Positions 55,201-64,000 of a stretch of 64,000 bases of DNA are shown one piece after another. The notes below the pieces were generated by a model. The model saw nothing but the letters and a program-made list of their open reading frames with translations. It searched no databases and was not told where the DNA came from. Source of the stretch: JAWCQZ01 sp038869515 [NCBI: Halobacteria archaeon] (lineage in GTDB: Archaea > Halobacteriota > Syntropharchaeia > JACQPP01); assembly GCA_038869515.1 (NCBI GenBank), contig JAWCQZ010000006.1:14112-78111 (forward strand). Direction: 5' to 3'. The position numbers and the translations under genes were made by a program. Each line of letters opens with the position of its first letter. The first letter of the stretch is position 1.

Positions 55201-57023
55201 ACCCCTCTCCCCGGCGACAGCACCACAATCCCCGCCCCCGCCTGCACCGTCCGCCCCGGCTGGACGAGAATCTCCTTCACCACGCCGTCCCTCGGCGCCA
55301 CGACGTCGTTCTCCATCTTCATCGCCTCCAGCACCGCGAGGACCTGCCCCGCCTTGACCGCGTCCCCCACCGTCACCTTGACACGCAGGATGGTCCCCTG
55401 CATCGGGGCGCGCACCGCCCCTTCGGGGGCGGGGGGGAGCGCTTTCGAAGTGGGGGCGGCCCGCTCGCTTGGGGCGGAACCGGAAGGGGGCCGCGGCCCC
55501 GATGGTGCCGCCGGCGCCCGGAACGCAGGGTCCCCGGGCCGCCCCGGCTCCACCACCCGCACGGTGTAGGACTTCGCCCCTACCTCCACGGTGAAGATGC
55601 GGCCCGGGCCAGCCGACGGCGGCGCAGCGGTGGCGGCCGTTTCCGGTTTCTTGAGCGGCAATTGGTCCGAGGTGAACTCCGGCTTGACCTCCCCCCTGAG
55701 AAAGCGGGTCGCCACGTCGGGGTAGAGCGCATAGGTGAGGACATCCTCGGGCTTCTTCACCAGCCCGAGGTCCTCCGCCTCCTGGCGCAGGGCCGACATC
55801 CGCGGGGCGAGGAGGTCGGCGGGGCGGCCCCGGATGACCTGCTCCTTCCAGTCGGGCCCGAGGATTTTCTTCCGGATGTCGTCGGAGATGGGCCCCGGAG
55901 GCTCGCCGTACATCCCCCGCACGTAGTCCTTCACCTCCTTCGGAATCCCCTTGTAGCGCTCCCCGAGGAGCACGTTTAGGACCGCCTGGGTGCCGACGAT
56001 CTGGCTCGTCGGCGTCACCAGCGGGGGGAACCCGAGGTCGGCCCGGACCCGCGGCACCTCGCTCAGCACCCGGGGCAGCTGGTCGAGGGCCCCCTGCTGC
56101 TTCAGCTGGGAGACCAGGTTCGAGTACATCCCCCCGGGAATCTGGTGGAGAATGACGCTCGGGTCGACCCGCAGCGTCTCCTCGCTGTGGAGGTGGGCGT
56201 ACTTCCTCCAGACCTTCTCGAAGTAGCGGTTGATCTCGGCGAGCAGCCCGAGGTCGTAGCGGGTGTCGTGGTCGGTCCCCCGCAGGGCCGCCACGACCGA
56301 CTCCGTGGGCGGGTGGCTCGTCCCCCACGCCATCGCCGACATCGAGGTGTCGAGGATATCGGCGCCCGCGCGCAGAGCCTCCATGTGGGCCATCATCGCC
56401 ATTCCAGAAGTGCAGTGGGTGTGGACCGCGACCGGGAGTTTCGTCGCCTCCTTCAGGGCCCGCACCAGGTCGTAGGCCTCCTTCGGCCCGAGGAGCCCCG
56501 CCATGTCCTTGACGCAGAGGGAGTCGGCCCCCATGCGCTGGAGCTCCCTCGCCTTCTGCACGTAGAGCTCGGTGGTGTGGATCGGGCTCACCGTGTAGCA
56601 GACGCACGCCTGGGCGTGCTTCCCCTCCTTCTTCACGGACCGGAGGGCGGTCTTCACGTTCCGCAGGTCGTTGAGGGCGTCGAAGACGCGGAAGAGGTCC
56701 ACGCCGTTCTTCGCCGAGTGGTGGACGAACGCCTCGACCACGTCGTCGGGGAAGTTGGCGTAGGCGACGGCGTTCTGCCCCCGCTCGAGCATCTGCAGCG
56801 GCGTGTTGGGCAGCGCTGCGCGCAGTTTCCGCAGCCGCTCCCACGGGTCCTCGGCGAGGAAGCGGATGCAGGCGTCGAAGGTCGCCCCGCCCCACACCTC
56901 GAGGGAGTGGAAGCCGACCTTGTCGAGAGCCGCGCAGGCCGGCAGCATATCCTCGGTCCTCATCCGGGTCGCCAGGAGGGACTGGTGGGCGTCCCGGAGG
57001 ATGACCTCGGTGAGGCGGACCAT
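55197..57023 (-). CDS. Pyruvate carboxylase subunit B / oxaloacetate decarboxylase alpha
   Basis: From the ATG at 57023 the protein has 608 residues. The carboxyltransferase barrel begins TEVILRDAHQSLLATRMRTED, includes LQMLERGQNAVAYANFPDD and KDMAGLLGPKEAY, with metal-site histidines in AVHTHCTSGMA. After a conserved helical domain and a Pro-rich linker comes the biotinyl domain APMQGTILRVKV with the biotin lysine in LEAMKMEND. It makes oxaloacetate from pyruvate with a separate biotin carboxylase, or works as a sodium-pump decarboxylase alpha chain. Neither partner is adjacent, so the choice stays open. Confidence 0.88.
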   Translation of the reverse strand: MVRLTEVILRDAHQSLLATRMRTEDMLPACAALDKVGFHSLEVWGGATFDACIRFLAEDPWERLRKLRAALPNTPLQMLERGQNAVAYANFPDDVVEAFVHHSAKNGVDLFRVFDALNDLRNVKTALRSVKKEGKHAQACVCYTVSPIHTTELYVQKARELQRMGADSLCVKDMAGLLGPKEAYDLVRALKEATKLPVAVHTHCTSGMAMMAHMEALRAGADILDTSMSAMAWGTSHPPTESVVAALRGTDHDTRYDLGLLAEINRYFEKVWRKYAHLHSEETLRVDPSVILHQIPGGMYSNLVSQLKQQGALDQLPRVLSEVPRVRADLGFPPLVTPTSQIVGTQAVLNVLLGERYKGIPKEVKDYVRGMYGEPPGPISDDIRKKILGPDWKEQVIRGRPADLLAPRMSALRQEAEDLGLVKKPEDVLTYALYPDVATRFLRGEVKPEFTSDQLPLKKPETAATAAPPSAGPGRIFTVEVGAKSYTVRVVEPGRPGDPAFRAPAAPSGPRPPSGSAPSERAAPTSKALPPAPEGAVRAPMQGTILRVKVTVGDAVKAGQVLAVLEAMKMENDVVAPRDGVVKEILVQPGRTVQAGAGIVVLSPGRGV

Positions 57024-57062
57024 CGCCGGGGATGGCCGCGGCCCCCCCAAAGGGTTTTCCCC

Positions 57063-57080
57063 CGCGGAGCGCGCTCCGCG
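57063..57080. repeat. 18-base perfect palindrome upstream of zinc-ribbon gene 1
   Basis: CGCGGAGCGCGCTCCGCG is self-complementary over all 18 bases. It lies 40 bases beyond the carboxylase start codon, in the divergent gap, and could bind a dimeric regulator or form a cruciform. Confidence 0.5.
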
Positions 57081-57100
57081 CGCCCGGAGAAACGCCGGGG

Positions 57101-57117
57101 CGGAGACGGCGTTACCC
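57101..57117 (+). repeat. Upstream repeat, copy 1 (second copy at 57510-57526)
   Basis: CGGAGACGGCGTTACCC recurs at 57510-57526 with a single T-to-C change. Copy 1 ends 96 bases before the first zinc-ribbon gene and copy 2 ends 93 bases before the second, each followed by a TATA-like string close to the gene. Confidence 0.65.
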
Positions 57118-57212
57118 TGGAAAACCGGCACCGGAGGGGCGCTAGGGGAGAAGAGCGGAAACGGGTTTCCGGTCCGAAGACAATATCCGTCGGGAGCGCG
57201 CCATAGGGGGAG

Positions 57213-57500
57213 ATGGTCGGGGAGGTGAGGTCCGGGGAGTCCTCGGTTTTCTTCTGCGTCGACTGCTACACCCGGTTCAAGCTCCGGACCACCCCCCAGG
57301 GGCCCGAGGTCGCCTGGATCATCCTCGACCGCGCGGTCTACCAGAACCGGGACCTGATGACGGTTTATCCGCTCCTCTCCCGCACCCTGGAGGACCTCCG
57401 CTGCCCGGTCTGCGGGACCGACTGCCTGAAGCGCCTCCAGACCCCCATCCGCGCGGCCCCGGAGCCCCTCCCCCTGGAGGCCTCCCCGCCCGCCCCCTGA
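57213..57500 (+). CDS. Small zinc-ribbon protein (copy 1)
   Basis: The protein has 95 residues. CVDCYTRFKLRTTPQGPEVAWIILDRAVYQ, then RCPVCGTDCLKRL: two CxxC pairs about 50 residues apart make one zinc ribbon with a long beta insert, and a Pro-rich tail follows. CAATATCC at 57181-57188 may be its TATA box. Its nearest relative is the next gene, so it arose by tandem duplication. The flanking genes are both biotin-dependent carboxylase components. No known family; RNA-, protein- or carboxylase-binding are all possible. Confidence 0.65.
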   Translation: MVGEVRSGESSVFFCVDCYTRFKLRTTPQGPEVAWIILDRAVYQNRDLMTVYPLLSRTLEDLRCPVCGTDCLKRLQTPIRAAPEPLPLEASPPAP

Positions 57501-57509
57501 AGCCACCGT

Positions 57510-57526
57510 CGGAGACGGCGTCACCC
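57510..57526 (+). repeat. Upstream repeat, copy 2
   Basis: CGGAGACGGCGTCACCC matches copy 1 at 57101-57117 except for one base and lies at nearly the same distance from its zinc-ribbon gene. Confidence 0.65.
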
Positions 57527-57618
57527 CATGAAACCGATATCTGTGAGTCCGCTCCAGGCCCCGGGCCGGGGGGGGACCCCCCCTCGGAAGTATATCTTCT
57601 CCCGCGATAGAGAGAGTG

Positions 57619-57957
57619 ATGGCGACCCCCCTCTTCACCCCCTCGACCCCCGCCCCCTCCGCCCAGCTCTCCTGGGTCTACGGCTGCGAGAAGTGCCGGA
57701 GCAAGGTCAAGCTCCGGTGGGCCTCGGGGAGCGTCCAGGTCTCCTGGATTCTCCTCGACCGCGCCCTCTATCAGGGGAAGGAGACGGTGATGGTCTACCC
57801 CTCGGTCTTCCAGGAGAAGCCGGGCGAGCTCCGCTGCCCGGTCTGCGGGGCCGCCGCCCTCAAGAAGATCCAGGGCGGGGTGGGCGCCGGGGAGGCCCCG
57901 CGGCCCGCGGCCGCCCGCCCCTCGTGGATGCAGTCTATCCCGCCCCAGATGCGGTAG
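57619..57957 (+). CDS. Small zinc-ribbon protein (copy 2)
   Basis: This 112-residue protein starts at the ATG at 57619, 24 bases past the TATA box TATATCTT (57591-57598), hence leaderless. CEKCRSKVKLRWASGSVQVSWILLDRALYQ and RCPVCGAAALKKI correspond line for line with copy 1 (shared WI-LDRA-YQ and RCPVCG). It has a longer Ala/Pro-rich N-terminus and tail. Its stop codon lies in a 17-base inverted repeat shared with the end of the convergent carboxylase gene. Function is unknown. Confidence 0.68.
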   Translation: MATPLFTPSTPAPSAQLSWVYGCEKCRSKVKLRWASGSVQVSWILLDRALYQGKETVMVYPSVFQEKPGELRCPVCGAAALKKIQGGVGAGEAPRPAAARPSWMQSIPPQMR

Positions 57958-58040
57958 TTGTTGCCGCTCCGGGCCCCTCGCAGCGACCATGCCAACCGTT
58001 GCCGACGATGCGAGAGAGTTCCCGAGTGGAGCGGCAACAA

Positions 58041-58044
<4 letters not shown>
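57954..58044. terminator. Inverted repeat joining two convergent gene ends
   Basis: GTAGTTGTTGCCGCTCC (57954-57970) and its complement (58028-58044) form a perfect 17-bp stem that includes both TAG stop codons. Inside are CTCGCA/TGCGAG and a copy of the GTTGCCG...TTCCCGAGTGGA...CGGCAAC element seen after nrdJ. A two-way transcription end signal is the simplest reading. Confidence 0.65.
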
Positions 58045-60273
<2,229 letters not shown>

Positions 60274-60319
60274 CCCCCGTTAACGTTTATTAGGGGCCGG
60301 GGCCCAAGTGGGACCCGCG

Positions 60320-61504
60320 ATGCCCAAGCTGGTGTGGATCAAGGCCGACCGGGGGCCATGGGAGGAGCGGAAGCAGCGCATCACCGCCGCCCTCGAACTG
60401 GGGGCCGACGCGGTCCTGGTGAACGAGGAGGATGTGAAGCGGGTCCGGGAGCTCGGGAAAATCACCGTGGCCGCCTTCCACCGGGACGGGACGAGGCCCC
60501 CGACCCAGCCCCGTTCACAGACCGAAACGCGAGGGTCGGGGGCCGAGGAGTCGGGAGCCGACCTCCTGGTGGTCGGGAAGAACGGGGAGGGGGACGGCTC
60601 CAGCCCGATGCCCAAGGACCCCGCCCAGAGCCGGGACCTCGCGCTCCTCAAGTCGCTCGGCAAGCCCGCGGCCGCCTACGTCGAAATCCGCTCCAAGGAG
60701 CACGAGCGGCTCGCCGCCCTCGCCGCCAAGGCGGCGAAGACCGTCCTCGTGGTCGGAGGGGACTGGAAAATCATCCCGCTGGAGAACATCATCGCCGAGC
60801 TGCAGCCGACCGGGGCGACCATCCTCGCGGGCGCCCGCGACTCCACCGAAGCGAAGGTGGCGCTGGAGACCCTCGAGGTCGGGGCCACCGGGGTCCTCCT
60901 CGACACCTCCGACCGCTTCGAAATACAGAAGAGCGTCGCCGCCGCGCGGGGCCAGGAGGCCACCATCGCCCTGGAGACCGCCCGGGTGGTGAAGGTGAAG
61001 CCGGTGGGGATGGGGGACCGGGTCTGCGTCGACACCGCTTCGGTCCTCTCCCTCGGGGAGGGGATGCTGGTGGGCTCCCAGAACCAGGGGCTCTTCCTCA
61101 TCCACGCCGAGGTGGAGGAGTCCCCCTACGTCGCCTCGCGCCCCTTTCGGGTGAACGCGGGAGCGGTCCACGCCTACGTCCTCCTCGGGGAGAAGACCAA
61201 GTACCTGAGCGAGCTCCAGGCGGGTGACGAGGTCCTGGTGGTCAACGCGCAGGGGCGCTCCGGCCGCGCCGTGGTGGGCCGGGTGAAAATCGAGCGGCGC
61301 CCCCTCACCCTGGTGGAGGCGGAGGCGCGGGGGCAGGTGGTCAAGACCCTCGTCCAGAACGCTGAGACCATCAAGTTCGTCGCCCCGGGGGGCAAGACGG
61401 TCCCGGTGACCCGGCTGAAGGAGGGGGACGAGGTGCTGGTCCACCTCTCCGGGGGAGGGCGACACTTCGGGATGAAGGTCGAGGAGACGGTGATCGAGCG
61501 ATGA
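60320..61504 (+). CDS. 3-dehydroquinate synthase II
   Basis: This 394-residue protein opens KLVWIKADRG and has ALELGADAVLVNEEDV, then VVGGDWKIIPLENIIAELQ, VALETLEVGATGVLLDT, VCVDTASVLSLGEGMLVGSQNQGLFLIHAE (split) and VNAGAVHAYVLLG. These are landmarks of archaeal AroB', which makes 3-dehydroquinate from an aminodeoxysugar and aspartate semialdehyde, replacing AroB in aromatic amino acid synthesis. A GTTTATTAG TATA box lies about 30 bases upstream. An insertion at residues 62-79 (QPRSQTETRGSGAEESG) looks unstructured. Confidence 0.93.
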   Translation: MPKLVWIKADRGPWEERKQRITAALELGADAVLVNEEDVKRVRELGKITVAAFHRDGTRPPTQPRSQTETRGSGAEESGADLLVVGKNGEGDGSSPMPKDPAQSRDLALLKSLGKPAAAYVEIRSKEHERLAALAAKAAKTVLVVGGDWKIIPLENIIAELQPTGATILAGARDSTEAKVALETLEVGATGVLLDTSDRFEIQKSVAAARGQEATIALETARVVKVKPVGMGDRVCVDTASVLSLGEGMLVGSQNQGLFLIHAEVEESPYVASRPFRVNAGAVHAYVLLGEKTKYLSELQAGDEVLVVNAQGRSGRAVVGRVKIERRPLTLVEAEARGQVVKTLVQNAETIKFVAPGGKTVPVTRLKEGDEVLVHLSGGGRHFGMKVEETVIER

Positions 61505-61535
61505 GGCCGGCCCGGCCTCCCGCCTCCCCCACGAA

Positions 61536-61545
61536 CTTTATATCC
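61536..61545 (+). promoter_or_regulatory. TATA box of the ribosomal protein/RpoD operon
   Basis: CTTTATATCC is centred about 25 bases before the S13 ATG at 61565, so transcription should begin at or next to that ATG. It is the only clear promoter before the four overlapping or abutting genes that follow. Confidence 0.75.
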
Positions 61546-61564
61546 GCCCCGGGAAGGGACCCCC

Positions 61565-62134
61565 ATGGCCTCTGAAGCCGGAGCCGCCTCCAAGGCGGAT
61601 TTCCGCCACATCGTCCGGCTGGTCGAGACCGACCTCGACGGCCGGAAAACGGTCGCCTACGCCCTCCGGGGGGTCAAGGGCATCGGCACCCGGACCGCCC
61701 ACGTCGTCGCCGCGATGGCCAACGTGGACCCCGGGCGGCGCATCGGCCTCCTGAAGGACGAGGAGGTGGAGCGCCTCGGGGCGGCGGTGGAGCAGCTCGC
61801 CCAGAAGTCCCCCCCCTGGCTCCTGAACCGCCCCCGGGACCCGGCCACCGGCGAGAACCAGATGCGGGTCGGGACCGACTGGGTCGTCATGGTCCGGGAG
61901 GACGTCGAGGGCATGAAGCGCATCCGCTCCTACAAGGGGGTCCGCCACGAGTTCGGCTACAAGGTCCGGGGCCAGCGGACCCGCTCCACCGGTCGCGGCG
62001 GCGCGGTGGTGGGCGTCGTGAGGACCAAGGAACTCGCCAAGTTGAAGGCCGCCAAAACAGCGGAGGGCGGGAAGGGCGCCGCGGCCGCCGCCCCTGCGGC
62101 CGCCGAGGCGAAGAAGGAGGAGAAGAAGCCGTGA
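61565..62134 (+). CDS. rps13: 30S ribosomal protein S13 (uS13)
   Basis: This 189-residue protein has FRHIVRLVETDLDGRKTVAYALRGVKGIGTRTAHVV with the helix-two-turn-helix, and ends the globular part with YKGVRHEFGYKVRGQRTRSTGRGG. An Ala/Lys/Glu tail of about 35 residues is added. It sits in the small-subunit head. First gene of the S13-S4-S11-rpoD order typical of archaea; the stop overlaps the S4 GTG (GTGA). Confidence 0.97.
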   Translation: MASEAGAASKADFRHIVRLVETDLDGRKTVAYALRGVKGIGTRTAHVVAAMANVDPGRRIGLLKDEEVERLGAAVEQLAQKSPPWLLNRPRDPATGENQMRVGTDWVVMVREDVEGMKRIRSYKGVRHEFGYKVRGQRTRSTGRGGAVVGVVRTKELAKLKAAKTAEGGKGAAAAAPAAAEAKKEEKKP

Positions 62135-62679
62135 GGCGCTCCCGCAAGCACTACGAGACGCCGGTCCGGCCCTGGGAGGAGGGGCGGATGGCCGAAGAGG
62201 CGGCCCTGGTCCGGAAATACGGCCTCAAGACCCTGCGGGAGCTCTGGCGCGTCCAGTCGGTCCTCCGGCGCTACCGGCGGGTGGCCCGCGAACTGCTGGG
62301 GAGCCACGGTCCCTCCCGCGAGACGCGGGAGAGGGAGGTGGTGGCCGCCCTCCACCGTCGGGGAATCCTCAAGGAGGGGGCCTCGCTGGACGACGTCCTC
62401 TCCCTGAACATCGAGGACCTCCTGGAGCGCCGCCTCCAGACCCAGGTCGTCCGCCGGGGGCTCGCCCGCTCCATGACCCAGGCCCGCCAGCTCATCGTCC
62501 ACGGCCACATCGCCCTCGGGGGGCGAAGGGCCCGGGTCCCGAGCCTCCAGGTGGAACGGGGGCAGGAGGAGACCCTCGCCTACTCCCCCGCATCGCCCCT
62601 CGCCAGCGACCTCCACCCCGTCCGGGTCGCGGCCAAGGCCGCGCCCGCCGCCGAGGCGGGGCCGGGAGCGGAGGAGTAG
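62131..62679 (+). CDS. rps4: 30S ribosomal protein S4 (uS4)
   Basis: This 182-residue protein starts GTG and has YETPVRPWEEGRMAEEAALVRKYGLKTLRELWRVQSVLRRYRR, split by turns, then LEDLLERRLQTQVVRRGLARSMTQARQLIVHGHIALGG, the S4 RNA-binding domain. It is a primary binder of 16S rRNA. An Ala/Glu-rich tail ends the protein. S11 starts directly after its stop codon. Confidence 0.97.
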   Translation: MRRSRKHYETPVRPWEEGRMAEEAALVRKYGLKTLRELWRVQSVLRRYRRVARELLGSHGPSRETREREVVAALHRRGILKEGASLDDVLSLNIEDLLERRLQTQVVRRGLARSMTQARQLIVHGHIALGGRRARVPSLQVERGQEETLAYSPASPLASDLHPVRVAAKAAPAAEAGPGAEE

Positions 62680-63129
62680 ATGGCGCAGGAGGAGGCCCCC
62701 GCCGCCGAGGCCGCGAAGACCGGCCCCGAGACTCCCAGGGGGGGGAAGATGGTGTGGGCGGTGGCCAACATCTTCGCCTCCTTCAACAACACCATCATCA
62801 CCGTCACCGACGTGACCGGCGCCGAGACCATCGCCAAGTCCTCCGGGGGGATGATGACCAAGACGCAGCGGGACGAGTCGAGCCCCTACATCGCGATGCA
62901 GATGGCGTCGGCCCTCGCCGAGCAGCTGAAGGCGAAGGGCATCACCGGGCTCCACATCCGGGTCCGTGCTCCCGGGGGCAAGCTCCAGCGCTCGCCGGGC
63001 CCCGGGGCCCAGGCGGCCATCCGGACCTTCCTGCGGGCGGGCATCAAGGTGGGCCGCATCGAGGAGGCGACCCCCATCCCGCGCAACGGCACCAAGCCGC
63101 CCGGGGGACGGCGGGGGAGGAGGGTGTAG
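62680..63129 (+). CDS. rps11: 30S ribosomal protein S11 (uS11)
   Basis: This 149-residue protein has an Ala/Glu/Pro-rich N-terminal extension of about 20 residues, then [37 protein letters not shown] in pieces and [36 protein letters not shown]. The C-terminus [17 protein letters not shown] is the usual basic tail. It binds 16S rRNA in the platform. The rpoD GTG follows one base after its stop. Confidence 0.97.
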   Translation: MAQEEAPAAEAAKTGPETPRGGKMVWAVANIFASFNNTIITVTDVTGAETIAKSSGGMMTKTQRDESSPYIAMQMASALAEQLKAKGITGLHIRVRAPGGKLQRSPGPGAQAAIRTFLRAGIKVGRIEEATPIPRNGTKPPGGRRGRRV

Positions 63130-63130
63130 G

Positions 63131-63916
63131 GTGGAGCTCAAGTTCCTCGAGAAGAAGGAGACGGAGGCCCGGTTCCTCCTCCACGGCGTGCCTGCCTCCT
63201 TCGCCAACGCCCTGCGGCGCATCATGGTCGGGGAGGTCCCGAAGATGGCCGTGGCCGAACTCAACATCTACGAGAACAACTCGGCCCTCTACGACGAGAT
63301 GCTCGGCCTCCGGCTGGCCCTGGTCCCGCTCAAGACGCCGCCCGACGGCTTCGTCCTCCCGGCCGAGTGCTCCTGCGGCGGCCAGGGGTGCGCCTCCTGC
63401 CAGGTCACCCTCACCCTGAGCGCCGACGGCCCCCGCACCGTCCTCTCCAGGGACCTCCTCTCCAGCGACCCCCGGGTGGCGCCGGCCGACGGCAACGTCC
63501 CCCTCATCCGGCTCAAGCAGGGCCAGCGGGTCTACCTCGAGGCGTTCGCCCGCCTCGGCCGGGGGAGGGATCACGCCAAGTGGCAGCCGGTGGTCGCCGC
63601 GGGCTACAAGGAGGTCCCCCGGGTCAAGGTGAAGGGAGTCTCCAACTGGGAGAGGGTCGCCGCCTCCTGCCCGGTGAAGGTCTTCGCCGAGGAGCCCGGG
63701 AAGGTCCGGGACGAGATGGCCTGCACCTTCTGCGGCGAATGCATGGTGGTCTGCGAGCCCAAGGGCTCGGTCCAGGTCACCCCGGAGAGGGACGCCTTCC
63801 TCTTCACCTTCGAGACCGACGGGAGCCTCCCGGCGGCGGAGGTCCTCCGGCGGGCCGTCGAGATTCTGAAGTCGAAGGCCGAGGGCCTCAAGGCCGCGAT
63901 AGGCGACAAGTCCTAG
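63131..63916 (+). CDS. rpoD: RNA polymerase subunit D (Rpo3) with iron-sulfur domain
   Basis: This 261-residue protein starts GTG. FLLHGVPASFANALRRIMVGEVPKMAV is the alpha-like dimerisation strand. An inserted domain carries ECSCGGQGCASCQ, and further on SCPVKVFAEEPGK with ACTFCGECMVVCEPKG, a C-x2-C-x2-C-x3-C set, so at least one and perhaps two [4Fe-4S] clusters can bind, as in Methanosarcina and Sulfolobus subunit D. It pairs with RpoL, encoded at 35774-36049. Confidence 0.96.
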   Translation: MELKFLEKKETEARFLLHGVPASFANALRRIMVGEVPKMAVAELNIYENNSALYDEMLGLRLALVPLKTPPDGFVLPAECSCGGQGCASCQVTLTLSADGPRTVLSRDLLSSDPRVAPADGNVPLIRLKQGQRVYLEAFARLGRGRDHAKWQPVVAAGYKEVPRVKVKGVSNWERVAASCPVKVFAEEPGKVRDEMACTFCGECMVVCEPKGSVQVTPERDAFLFTFETDGSLPAAEVLRRAVEILKSKAEGLKAAIGDKS

Positions 63917-64000
63917 TTCGAGCCGCGGGCGGGCCAGCAGAATTTTGGGGGGAGGGGGTGAAGGTGTCCAGAGGACGGGGGGGAGGGGGGCTTCGCCACC
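63917..64000. other. Window end with G-rich sequence
   Basis: After the rpoD stop the last 84 bases hold three or more G5-G7 runs and end GGGGGGCTTCGCCACC. The last part resembles the inverted string beside tRNA-Ser at 7113-7151. No gene is seen before the edge. Confidence 0.4.

Noticed and set aside
55091-55357. Plus-strand frame continuing the doubtful coiled-coil frame after a shift at the A6 run
   Set aside because: It overlaps the biotin-domain end of the carboxylase gene on the other strand and is composed of Pro/Arg/Ser low complexity.

Overview
The window looks archaeal, from an uncultured euryarchaeote with very GC-rich DNA (roughly two thirds G+C by eye). The evidence is the S13-S4-S11-RpoD cluster ending in an RNA polymerase subunit D with iron-sulfur cysteines, the small subunit of DNA polymerase D, eukaryote-like primase PriS, a GINS51-type replication factor, exosome Csl4 with RpoL, geranylgeranylglyceryl phosphate synthase, 3-dehydroquinate synthase II, a tRNA-Ser with an anticodon-loop intron, and TATA boxes about 25 bases ahead of many start codons, so that many messages should be leaderless. 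The gene set fits a Thermoplasmatota-like lineage best, but this is a judgement without any search.

Bases 1-7000 are accessory DNA. A large secreted glycoprotein-like gene enters from the left and ends in an AT-richer stretch. A 234-bp piece of it recurs downstream as a gene fragment. An IS5-like insertion sequence carries a stray transposase C-terminus and cuts a secreted-protein gene. A 38-base alternating purine/pyrimidine tract follows. A tyrosine recombinase with a C-terminal zinc finger then abuts the 3' end of tRNA-Ser(CGA), a classic integration site.

Bases 7000-22500 hold core and metabolic genes: a SprT-like protease, a bacterial-type glycerol-3-phosphate dehydrogenase, a SufR-like repressor divergent from an IscS-like protein that lacks the PLP lysine, PriS, an Fe-S oxidoreductase, an acyl-CoA dehydrogenase preceded by a decayed copy, a siderophore/cobalamin-type ABC importer with a divergent regulator, an aldehyde:ferredoxin oxidoreductase, GINS51 and an MFS exporter. 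At 22961-25252 there is a type II restriction-modification operon whose methyltransferase carries a staphylococcal-nuclease-like tail. Class II ribonucleotide reductase follows.

Bases 28000-46900 contain membrane proteins, including two tandem giant membrane proteins that appear to fuse a SEC59/VTE5-like polyprenol kinase to a DUF92/VTE6-like kinase. Then come MfnA, the METTL5-like methyltransferase/Csl4/RpoL/GGGP synthase/NadX run, acetyl-CoA synthetase, two MetE-like proteins, tRNA-Arg, DinB, MoaB and a TraB-family protein.

Bases 46900-64000 carry an assimilatory sulfite/nitrite reductase with a possible 27-residue membrane peptide downstream, a thiolase, bacterial-type GAPDH beside archaeal PGK, DNA polymerase D small subunit, two biotin-dependent carboxylase components flanking a duplicated zinc-ribbon gene, a lyxose isomerase-like cupin, 3-dehydroquinate synthase II and the ribosomal/RNA polymerase cluster. 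Together the genes suggest a heterotrophic, acyl-CoA- and acetate-using, probably anaerobic or microaerophilic, B12-dependent archaeon. No rRNA and no CRISPR array were seen.
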